Positions 1 through 4,795 of a stretch of DNA of 5,691 bases are shown one piece after another. Origin of the DNA: SKLM01 sp964514285 (GTDB lineage Bacteria; Chloroflexota; Anaerolineae; B4-G1); the NCBI GenBank assembly GCA_964514285.1, contig CAZEQC010000184.1, positions 1 to 5,691 of the forward strand, read 5' to 3'. Every line of letters starts with the position of its first letter. The first letter of the stretch is position 1. The notes under the pieces are model-generated. The model made no database searches, had not been told where the DNA came from, and worked only from the letters and a program-made list of their open reading frames with translations. The position numbers were made by a program, and so were the translations under genes.

Positions 1-218
1 GGCGGCCCGCTCGGCGGTGCGACGGCCACGGTGGCCTCGGTGAGCGGGCGCAAGGGTGTGTCGGTCGGCTCAGCTGGCTTATCCGTCGGCTCGACGGGCG
101 TATCCGTCGGCGCTGGCCGGGGCGTGATTTGCTCGCCCCGCAGCGCGCATCCCGCTGCGACGATGCCCAATGCGATAATGAACACGATGATTCCAAAAAG
201 CTGCCATCTGCGTTTCAT
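1..218 (-). CDS. Putative lipoprotein, N-terminal part (runs off window)
   Basis: The frame opens at an ATG at 218 with a strong GGAGG site six bases upstream and stays open to the window edge, giving 72 complete codons. The N-terminus begins MKRRWQLFG, followed by a hydrophobic stretch (about residues 8-22) ending in VAAGC. This is a type II signal peptide with Cys24 as the likely lipidated residue. Alanine rather than leucine at -3 of the lipobox is a little unusual. After the cysteine comes a proline/threonine-rich linker with three seven-residue repeats (PTDTPVE, PTDKPAE, PTDTPLR) at about residues 37-57. Such linkers usually tether an extracytoplasmic domain away from the membrane, but that domain lies beyond the window and the function cannot be named. 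It could belong to the upstream transcript or have its own promoter; I see no convincing promoter in the 100 bases before it. Confidence 0.8.
   Translation of the reverse strand, partial: MKRRWQLFGIIVFIIALGIVAAGCALRGEQITPRPAPTDTPVEPTDKPAEPTDTPLRPLTEATVAVAPPSGP
48..110 (-). repeat. Three tandem 21-bp units coding PTDxPx(E/R) heptads
   Basis: Three 21-base units (110-90, 89-69, 68-48) encode PTDTPVE, PTDKPAE and PTDTPLR in the lipoprotein linker. The first two share TATCCGTCGGC on the plus strand (101-111 and 80-90); the third has diverged. An in-frame 21-base period can expand or contract without breaking the gene, so linker length may vary between strains. Confidence 0.75.
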
Positions 219-293
219 GTATCCCTCCAATGCTCGTCATCACCCAATAGCCTCACCATCGGACGTCCTGGCTCCAAGACCTCGTAACGTCGC

Positions 294-310
294 CGTTGCC
301 GAAAGCAACG
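294..310 (-). terminator. Possible terminator hairpin after the phosphoribosyltransferase genes
   Basis: A perfect 6-bp inverted repeat, CGTTGC / GCAACG, with a 5-base loop starts eight bases after the stop of the gene ending at 319. No T-tract follows on the minus strand, so it is not a classical intrinsic terminator. It could protect a 3' end or act with a factor. The rest of the gap (219-318) shows only the ribosome binding site of the lipoprotein gene. Confidence 0.3.
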
Positions 311-318
311 TCGTACAC

Positions 319-963
319 CTAGGCCACTTCAGCCCGCTCCAGGAGATCCCGCACCTCCTCATTCGTCGTCTGGGAGAAATCCTGATAGGCGCCCCCGACG
401 CCGAAGAAGGGACGCGGCGTGGTCACGCACACCACCTCGTCGGCGACGTCCTCGAAATCCGAACACGTGTCCGGCGGCGCCGTGGGCACGGCCACCACGA
501 TCTCCTGCGGCTCGTGCTCGCGCAGCGCGTTGACCGCAGCGCGCATCGTGGCGCCGGTGGCCAGCCCGTCGTCCACCAAGAGGACGGTCTTACCCTGCGG
601 GTCGACGTCAGGCCGGGCGCCGCGGTAGATCCGCTCCCGTTCCTCCAGCTTCTGGCGCTCCTCCTCAGCCACCCGCTCGATGGCGTCATCGGAGATGCCC
701 ATGCGGCGAACCACGCCCCGATTCAGGACGCCCACGCCGCCGGAGGCGATGGCCCCCATGGCCAGCTCCGGGTTGCCCGGCACGCCCAGTTTCCGCACCA
801 CGAATACGTCCAGCGGTGCGTGGAGCGCCCTGGCGACCTCAAAGGCGACCGGCACGCCGCCGCGCGGCAGCCCGAGCACCACCAGGTCCTCCCGTCCCGC
901 GTACGCCGAGAGCGCCTCGGCCAGCTGCTGCCCGGCCTCCCGTCGATCCGCGAACTGCGTCAT
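319..963 (-). CDS. Predicted phosphoribosyltransferase (COG1926 type), copy B
   Basis: A 214-residue cytoplasmic protein with the type I phosphoribosyltransferase fold. The PRPP-binding loop is clear at residues 127-140 (VLLVDDGLATGATM): two acidic residues (Asp131, Asp132) for the ribose hydroxyls, then the ATGAT phosphate-binding turn. Other family marks are the N-terminal FADRREAG (residues 4-11), LPRGG at 32-36 and RKLGVPGNPELAMGAI at 57-72. The family is annotated as transferring a nucleobase or related acceptor to PRPP, but the acceptor is not established and cannot be read here. I chose the ATG at 963 because AGGAGG lies four bases before it. A GTG at 993 in the same frame would overlap the upstream gene and lacks such a site. 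The gap to the upstream paralogue is only 10 bases and the ribosome binding site abuts that gene's TAG stop, so the two are surely cotranscribed. Confidence 0.9.
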   Translation of the reverse strand: MTQFADRREAGQQLAEALSAYAGREDLVVLGLPRGGVPVAFEVARALHAPLDVFVVRKLGVPGNPELAMGAIASGGVGVLNRGVVRRMGISDDAIERVAEEERQKLEERERIYRGARPDVDPQGKTVLLVDDGLATGATMRAAVNALREHEPQEIVVAVPTAPPDTCSDFEDVADEVVCVTTPRPFFGVGGAYQDFSQTTNEEVRDLLERAEVA

Positions 964-973
964 AGCGCCTCCT

Positions 974-1627
974 CTATTCACCCTGGTGCTCACTCCGCCA
1001 CCGGTCCAAGAGGGCGACCACCTCGCTGTCCGGCACGTCGTACCACCGTTCGTAGACCTGGGCGACAGCCCGGAAGAAGGTCGGCTGCTCCAGCACCACG
1101 ATCTCGTCGGCGAAGCCGTCCCGGGCGCCGATGAACTGTTCGGTCACCTCCTCGCTGGCGACGGGGACGGCCACCACGATCCTCCCCGCATCGCGGCGCC
1201 GGCAGAGCTTGATCGCGGCACGCATGGTGGATCCCATGGCAATGCCGTCGTCCACCAGGATGACGGTCCGGCTCTCCAGCTCGGGGAGCGGCTCGCCCTT
1301 CCTGAGGACGGCCACGCGGCGCTCTATCTCTTGCCGCTGATGTTCGACCACCGCCTCGACGGTCTCGTCCGAGACCCAGCGGCTGGCCCTCTCCAGGATG
1401 ATGGTGCTCCCGTCCTCCGCCACCGCGCCGAAGCCAGCCTCCGGCTGGTCCGGATAGGGCAGCTTCCTGGCGATCAGGAGGGAGAACTCGGCGTCAAGAT
1501 GCTTGGCCACCTGGTAGCCCACCTCGACGCCCCCGCGCGGTATCGCCAGCACGAGCACGTCCTCCGACCGGTAGGGCTCCAGCTCCTGGGCCAACGCCTG
1601 TCCTGCGTCTTTTCGATCCTTAAACAT
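974..1627 (-). CDS. Predicted phosphoribosyltransferase (COG1926 type), copy A
   Basis: A 217-residue paralogue of the next gene downstream, with the same order of motifs: FKDRKDAG at residues 2-9, IPRGG at 29-33, RKLPYPDQPEAGFGAV at 54-69, and the PRPP loop VILVDDGIAMGSTM at 122-135 (Asp126, Asp127). The phosphate turn reads AMGST where the downstream copy has ATGAT; this is a diverged but still plausible PRPP site. The copies differ most in the C-terminal third, where acceptor specificity might lie, so they may be specialised rather than redundant. The ATG at 1627 is preceded by GAGGTGGG, which begins at the TAG stop of the DUF1931 gene 12 bases upstream. This suggests coupled translation within a three-gene unit. 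The substrate is unknown. Confidence 0.9.
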   Translation of the reverse strand: MFKDRKDAGQALAQELEPYRSEDVLVLAIPRGGVEVGYQVAKHLDAEFSLLIARKLPYPDQPEAGFGAVAEDGSTIILERASRWVSDETVEAVVEHQRQEIERRVAVLRKGEPLPELESRTVILVDDGIAMGSTMRAAIKLCRRRDAGRIVVAVPVASEEVTEQFIGARDGFADEIVVLEQPTFFRAVAQVYERWYDVPDSEVVALLDRWRSEHQGE

Positions 1628-1639
1628 ACTGTCCCACCT

Positions 1640-2092
1640 CTAAATCAGGAGATCGATCGTCTGCTGCACCCGATCCCACGTCTCGTCATCGGGATTGACG
1701 ACCTCAGGATCGACGATGGTCATCAACTGGGCAATGACCATGATGAGCGTACCCGTCAGCTCAGGCAACATATCAATCACTTCCTGGCTCGGCTCACGCT
1801 CCAACTGCGGATACGTCGCCAGGTCCTCCAACACTGGTTCGATCGCCAACTCCTCCTCGTAGAGCCGGAAGGCCTGCAAGCTCTCCCGAAGCCCCTTGGT
1901 CAAGGGCAGGTCCGGCTCCATGATGAAATCCCGGTTGTTGTAGCTGGCGTGCCGCACGCCGGTCAGCAGCAGGTCGTGGAGCTTATGGCTGGCCAGATTC
2001 GACAACCGCTCCAGGTCGCTCTTGTCCAGCTCCAGCTCCGACACCCGCCAGACCAGCTGCTCCAAACGCTGTGCTCCAAAAACCACTGACAT
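1640..2092 (-). CDS. DUF1931 histone-fold protein
   Basis: A 150-residue protein that I recognise as DUF1931. It resembles the Thermus thermophilus and Aquifex aeolicus (aq_328) members, whose structures show two histone folds joined in one chain. Family-like segments are LELDKSDLERLS (residues 20-31), HKLHDLL (36-42), YNNRDFIMEPDLPLTKGL (51-68) and the DMLPELTG region (107-114) that starts the second half. The length matches the family, and composition is acidic overall, so DNA binding is not assured. Its biochemical role is not established: the fold suggests nucleoid association or dimerisation, but this is inference. The ATG at 2092 has GGAGG seven bases before it and is the first gene after a terminator and candidate promoter, so it probably leads the unit with the two phosphoribosyltransferases. 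Confidence 0.88.
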   Translation of the reverse strand: MSVVFGAQRLEQLVWRVSELELDKSDLERLSNLASHKLHDLLLTGVRHASYNNRDFIMEPDLPLTKGLRESLQAFRLYEEELAIEPVLEDLATYPQLEREPSQEVIDMLPELTGTLIMVIAQLMTIVDPEVVNPDDETWDRVQQTIDLLI

Positions 2093-2115
2093 CGGTCAAC
2101 CTCCTCTCTCTTTCA

Positions 2116-2133
2116 TACACCTCTAGTGTAACA
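2116..2133 (-). promoter_or_regulatory. Candidate extended -10 promoter overlapped by an inverted repeat
   Basis: On the minus strand TGTTACACT (2133-2125) is an extended -10 type element (TG, one base, then TACACT) about 33 bases before the DUF1931 start. I see no good -35, which fits the extended -10 class. A perfect 5-bp inverted repeat, TACAC / GTGTA with a 5-base centre (2116-2130), covers the -10 and the likely start site, as an operator would. The repeat is short and could be chance. TATGAA (2117-2112) is a weaker alternative -10. Confidence 0.4.
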
Positions 2134-2134
2134 G

Positions 2135-2153
2135 AAAAACGCCAAGCGTGGCG
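2135..2153 (-). terminator. Intrinsic terminator of the upstream unit
   Basis: On the minus strand CGCCA, loop CGCT, TGGCG is followed directly by TTTTT. The stem is short (5 bp) but mostly G-C and the T-run is in the right place. It lies between the decayed HHH gene and the DUF1931 promoter region, so it likely ends transcripts arriving from the glycosylase side and separates the two units. The rest of the gap from 2154 to 2237 shows no coding frame; a small palindrome, CAAA-GCG-TTTG at 2189-2199, is the only other structure seen. Confidence 0.5.
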
Positions 2154-2237
2154 ACGGCCTACGTTGGCGCTTCGTTTGGGCTGGGTTGCAAAGCGTTTGA
2201 ATTTCGTGGGGCGGCGACTCCTCTCCCTCGGGACCGC

Positions 2238-2498
2238 TCACGTCGTCTCCTGGCTCCGTTCGTAGTAGCGTCGACCCTCGGCCTCACGGCCACGCACGAC
2301 GCGTTTTCCCTCCAGCGGCCCCCGTGTCTCCGTGACCACGGTGCACTGATCCTCCTCGCCGTCCTGCTCTTAGTAGCGCACCACCCAGTCGTCGGTCTTG
2401 TTGAGGCGGAAGCGATTGGCCTCCTGAACCTCCAGAAGGCCCGCGATCTGATCGAGCACGTCGGCGATCTGGTCGTTCGTCGGGCCCTGTTCTGGCAC
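2238..2498 (-). pseudogene. Decayed helix-hairpin-helix (PolX-like N-domain) gene
   Basis: One continuous frame starts at a GTG (2498), four bases after the glycosylase stop, and runs to TGA at 2240-2238, with a TAA at 2372-2370. The first 31 residues (including NDQIADVLDQIAGLLEV and NRFR) match the start of the N-terminal helix-hairpin-helix domain of PolX-type polymerases (typically EIA-ILEEIADLLEI...NPFR). The sequence then jumps directly to LNKTDDWVVRY, a stop, and 43 more codons including VTETRGPLEGKRVVRGRE and RRYY. From memory the latter resembles the C-terminal tail of larger HHH-domain proteins, in which a Tyr follows the VxY where the stop sits here. I infer a large in-frame internal deletion plus a Tyr-to-TAA change, both recent, because codon use after the stop still looks coding. 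The 42-residue first part could still be made as a small protein. It lies directly after a uracil-DNA glycosylase, which fits a former repair role. Confidence 0.6.
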
Positions 2499-2502
2499 GT
2501 CC

Positions 2503-3144
2503 CTAGCCGCTCCCTCCCGCGAGCACCCGTTTCAGGACCTGGACGTCCTCCTGAAGGACGTCCTCCAGGTTCGGGTTGTAGAAGGCAGCCGCCGGGTGGT
2601 AGAGAGGCACGACCTGCGCCTCGCCGTACGGCACGTCGGCCTCCAAGACCTCGCCGTGGAGGTCGCCCATCCTCCGGCTCGGCCGCGGAAGATCGTATGC
2701 TTCTATCACGAACGTCGCGGCGAAGCGGCCCAGGGTGGCGATGACGCGAGGCTCGATGACCTCGATCTGCCGCAGCAGAAACGGCGCATAGACCTCAATC
2801 TCCTCGGCCCGGGGGTCCCGATTACCCGGGGGACGGTCCTTCACCACGTTGGTGATGTAGACATCCTCGCGCTGGACGTCGATGGATTCCAGGAGCGCGT
2901 CCAGCACGCGGCCGGCCCTCCCGACGAAGGGCCGCCCCGTCTTCGCCTCCTGGGCGCCCGGCGCCTCGCCGATCAGCATCAGGTCCGCGTCGGGGTCGCC
3001 CTCGCCGAACACGGGCTCATAGCCCTTCTCCCTCCGGTAAGCGTAGAGAGGGGATGCCTTCGGGTCCCGGACCTCCTCGGCCATACGCTCCAGACGCGCG
3101 GCTTTGTCCTCGTCCATCGACATCTCTTCCCCGGTCGTGGTCAT
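2503..3144 (-). CDS. Uracil-DNA glycosylase, family-4-like, lacking cysteines
   Basis: A 213-residue member of the uracil-DNA glycosylase superfamily. Visible motifs are FGEGDPDADLMLIGEAPG (46-63, containing motif A GEAPG), TGRPFVGRAG (69-78), YITNVVKDRPPGNRDP (96-111) and the second active-site motif around HPAAAFYN (183-190). These are family 4 features, so it should remove uracil from deaminated DNA. Family 4 enzymes normally bind a 4Fe-4S cluster through four cysteines. By alignment to that pattern the positions here are Pro28, Ser31, Asp103 and Tyr119, and the protein has no cysteine at all. It must therefore fold without the cluster; activity is likely but not certain. The ATG at 3144 overlaps the upstream TGA (ATGA), favouring coupled translation. 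Internal ATGs at 3123 and 3117, with a GGGGAAG upstream, are alternative starts and would drop only a non-conserved leader. Confidence 0.88.
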   Translation of the reverse strand: MTTTGEEMSMDEDKAARLERMAEEVRDPKASPLYAYRREKGYEPVFGEGDPDADLMLIGEAPGAQEAKTGRPFVGRAGRVLDALLESIDVQREDVYITNVVKDRPPGNRDPRAEEIEVYAPFLLRQIEVIEPRVIATLGRFAATFVIEAYDLPRPSRRMGDLHGEVLEADVPYGEAQVVPLYHPAAAFYNPNLEDVLQEDVQVLKRVLAGGSG

Positions 3145-3449
3145 TGGAAGCGTGGCGCCGCCTGGGCGACCGCCTCCTCCAGCTTGGTGATGGCCTGGTC
3201 GATCCGCGCCCGGAGGCCCTCGCCGTCCGGCGCCTCGCTCAGCTCCTCCAGCTGGCTGCGGGTCGCCTCCAGCCGCGACCTGAGCCGCCCAACCGTCTGG
3301 TAGTAGTCTTCAACCTCCTCCCGGCTGGCTTGATCTTCCCTCGGCTCCCACTGCTCGATGATCAGGCCCACCTTCTTGAGCCGGGCCTCCCGCTCGTCGT
3401 AGTACTGCTCATACGTCTCTTTTCTCTCCATGCTGTCCATGATACCCAT
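3141..3449 (-). CDS. Small acidic coiled-coil protein of unknown function
   Basis: A 102-residue protein that I do not recognise with confidence. It is highly charged, has no cysteine and no membrane segment, and looks helical throughout. About residues 49-97 carry leucine-spaced heptads (for example LRSRLEATRSQLEELSEA and ARIDQAITKLEEAVAQ), suggesting a coiled-coil hairpin. The N-terminal part has a cluster of aromatic and charged residues (ETYEQYYDEREARLKK). It faintly recalls small sll1863-type stress coiled-coil proteins, but only by composition and length. The ATG at 3449 has GGAGGGAG upstream; ATGs at codons 4 and 7 are alternatives. Its TGA overlaps the glycosylase ATG by four bases, so the two are translationally coupled and may act together. 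Confidence 0.8.
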   Translation of the reverse strand: MGIMDSMERKETYEQYYDEREARLKKVGLIIEQWEPREDQASREEVEDYYQTVGRLRSRLEATRSQLEELSEAPDGEGLRARIDQAITKLEEAVAQAAPRFQ

Positions 3450-3483
3450 CGTCGCGCTCCCTCCTCAAGGAGATCAGTTGACG

Positions 3484-3948
3484 CTAGGGACGGCCGTACC
3501 GTCCCATCAGGCCCGTGCGCGCCACCGCGTGCTCCTCAATCTCGCTGAGGAGTTGATGGCGGCTGGCGCCTGGCGGCAGGTCCAGGTCGACGTCGAGGGC
3601 GTAGAGCCGGAAGAAGTAGCGGTGTGTGGAGCCCATCGGCGGGCAGGGGCCGCCGTAGCCGACGTTCCCGAAGTCGTTTCGGCCTTGCGCCGCGCCCCAC
3701 GCCAGGGTCGGATCGGTCGCCACCCCCTCCGGCAGCCCCTCCTTCGCGGCAGGGATGTTGTAGAACAGCCAGTGCGTGAAGGTGCCGCCCGGTGCGTCGG
3801 GATCCTCGCAGATCAGGGCGAAGCTCTGAGTGCCCTCCGGCGCGTCGCTCCACGACAGCGGAGGCGAAACGTCCGCCCCCTCACAGGTGTAGCGGTCTGG
3901 AATCGTCTCCTCAGATCCAAAGGCCGAGCTCGTCAGTTCAAAGGTCAT
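3484..3948 (-). CDS. PEBP family protein (YbhB/YbcL type), copy B
   Basis: A 154-residue phosphatidylethanolamine-binding-protein family member of the bacterial YbhB/YbcL (Raf kinase inhibitor-like) type. It has the usual short bacterial length and no signal peptide, so it is probably cytoplasmic. The ligand pocket motifs are intact: DPDAP at 49-53, THW at 58-60, GRNDFGNVGYGGPCPP at 89-104 and HRY at 109-111. The biological ligand of bacterial members is not settled. AGAGGAGGAG lies three bases before the ATG at 3948. The upstream paralogue ends 14 bases earlier with a TAG that leads into this ribosome binding site, so the pair is cotranscribed. It retains the canonical DPDAP, unlike its partner. 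Confidence 0.92.
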   Translation of the reverse strand: MTFELTSSAFGSEETIPDRYTCEGADVSPPLSWSDAPEGTQSFALICEDPDAPGGTFTHWLFYNIPAAKEGLPEGVATDPTLAWGAAQGRNDFGNVGYGGPCPPMGSTHRYFFRLYALDVDLDLPPGASRHQLLSEIEEHAVARTGLMGRYGRP

Positions 3949-3962
3949 GCTCTCCTCCTCTC

Positions 3963-4436
3963 CTATCGGTCAGCCAAACGCATATAGCGGCCCATCAGCT
4001 CTGCTTCATCGATCACGTGCCCCTCGATAGCCTCGAGGACCTCCTCGCGCCTTTTGCCTGGCGCGAGCTCGAGCCGCTTGTCTAATGCATAGAGACGAAC
4101 CACGTAGCGATGTGCCTTCCCATCCGAGGGACAGGGGCCGCCGTAGCCGATGTTGTCGAAGTCATTGCGGCCCTGCACCCCACCCCAGGGAAGGGACTTG
4201 GCGGGTGAGACGCCCTCCGGAAGCTTGTTGACGTTGGAGGGCACGTCGTAGAGCACCCAATGAGACCAGACCCCTTTGACGGAGTCGATGTCCTCCAGAA
4301 TTAGCGTTAGGCCCTCCGTCCCCTCGGGCACACCCAACCAGGTCAACGGCGGCGAGACGTCCTTCCCGTCACACGTATGCTGGGCGGGTATCATCTCCTC
4401 CGCCTCGAAAGCCGTACTTCTGAGCTCCAGTGTCAT
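3963..4436 (-). CDS. PEBP family protein (YbhB/YbcL type), copy A
   Basis: A 157-residue paralogue of the next gene. The two align without gaps over 154 residues with 82 identical by my hand count (about 53 percent), so they arose by tandem duplication followed by divergence. GRNDFDNIGYGGPCPS (89-104) and HRY (109-111) are kept and the His-Trp at 59-60 is present, but the DPDAP pocket motif has become DIDSV at 49-53. That loop forms part of the ligand site in the family, so this copy may bind a different ligand. The ATG at 4436 has AGGAGGA four bases upstream. It follows a 130-base gap holding two strong inverted repeats, and it is probably the first gene of the unit that continues to the glycosylase. 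No clear promoter can be read in that gap. Confidence 0.92.
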   Translation of the reverse strand: MTLELRSTAFEAEEMIPAQHTCDGKDVSPPLTWLGVPEGTEGLTLILEDIDSVKGVWSHWVLYDVPSNVNKLPEGVSPAKSLPWGGVQGRNDFDNIGYGGPCPSDGKAHRYVVRLYALDKRLELAPGKRREEVLEAIEGHVIDEAELMGRYMRLADR

Positions 4437-4475
4437 GCCATCCTCCTCATCGCGACGACACAGCTAACCTATCGG

Positions 4476-4493
4476 CGGGTGCGGGCGCACCCG
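4476..4493 (-). terminator. GC hairpin, 7-bp stem and 4-base loop
   Basis: CGGGTGC, loop GGGC, GCACCCG is a perfect 7-bp inverted repeat in the gap between the dodecin gene and the first PEBP gene. It has no T-tract on either strand. It may help end or process the dodecin transcript, or form a structure at the 5' end of the PEBP message, whose ribosome binding site is about 30 bases further on. Confidence 0.4.
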
Positions 4494-4497
4494 ATTG

Positions 4498-4539
4498 AGG
4501 GGCGGGGGCCGAAGCACAGCGTCGCCTCCCCCCGCCCCT
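4498..4539 (-). terminator. Long GC inverted repeat after the dodecin gene
   Basis: An 11-bp perfect inverted repeat, AGGGGCGGGGG (4498-4508) with CCCCCGCCCCT (4529-4539), encloses a 20-base centre. It begins about 27 bases after the dodecin stop on the minus strand and is followed at once by the hairpin at 4476-4493. The stem is almost all G-C and would be very stable in RNA. Without a T-run it is not a standard intrinsic terminator; transcript-end stabilisation is an alternative. Confidence 0.45.
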
Positions 4540-4566
4540 GGCGCGGACCGTCCCCAGATTCGGACG

Positions 4567-4773
4567 CTAGTCCTCGCCGACCTGGAACGAGATCTTGGTG
4601 TTGACCCGGTAGGTCACGATCTCGCCGTCCTCTACGATCGCCTGGAAGTCCTTGACGTAGATTGACTTGATGTTGCGCACCGACTTGGACGCCTCCTTGA
4701 GCGCCTGGTCGACGGCGTCCTCCCAGCTCTCCTCTGATTGAGCCAGAACCTCAATCACTTTGACTACAGACAT
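4567..4773 (-). CDS. Dodecin family protein
   Basis: A 68-residue protein of the dodecin family, whose members assemble into hollow dodecamers from a small beta-alpha-beta-beta unit. The start MSVVKVIEVLAQSEESWEDA (1-20), SVRNIKSIYVKD (31-42) and YRVNTKISFQV (55-65) are characteristic, and length is normal. Flavin-binding dodecins stack the isoalloxazine ring on a tryptophan and hold it with a glutamine. By alignment those positions are Ser37 and Arg56 here, so this copy probably does not bind flavin in the classical way. The TYR in place of TYQ recalls the mycobacterial calcium-binding dodecin Rv0379. The ATG at 4773 has AGGAGG with a seven-base spacer. It follows the phosphatase gene by 22 bases, and a strong pair of GC inverted repeats lies after its stop. 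Confidence 0.92.
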   Translation of the reverse strand: MSVVKVIEVLAQSEESWEDAVDQALKEASKSVRNIKSIYVKDFQAIVEDGEIVTYRVNTKISFQVGED

Positions 4774-4795
4774 CGTCCTACCTCCTTATCGGTAG

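Noticed and set aside
319..993. GTG start at 993 for the downstream phosphoribosyltransferase
   Set aside because: It would overlap the previous gene and read through a strong AGGAGG site that serves the ATG at 963, where family homology begins.
31..1134. Long plus-strand open frame of 367 codons
   Set aside because: It lies antisense to the lipoprotein and phosphoribosyltransferase genes, which have clear motifs and ribosome binding sites. Its arginine- and proline-rich product looks like a GC-rich shadow.
680..2089. Long plus-strand open frame of 469 codons
   Set aside because: It crosses three convincing minus-strand genes and their short gaps, with no family motifs of its own; long antisense frames are common in GC-rich DNA.
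2535..2572. Repeated GGACGTCC palindromes, also seen near 261-268
   Set aside because: Inside the glycosylase gene they code the repeated LEDVLQEDVQVL segment; the copy at 261 is a single 8-base palindrome with no supporting context.
2148..2744. Plus-strand open frame across 2148-2744
   Set aside because: It is antisense to the HHH remnant and the glycosylase C-terminus and has no recognisable features.
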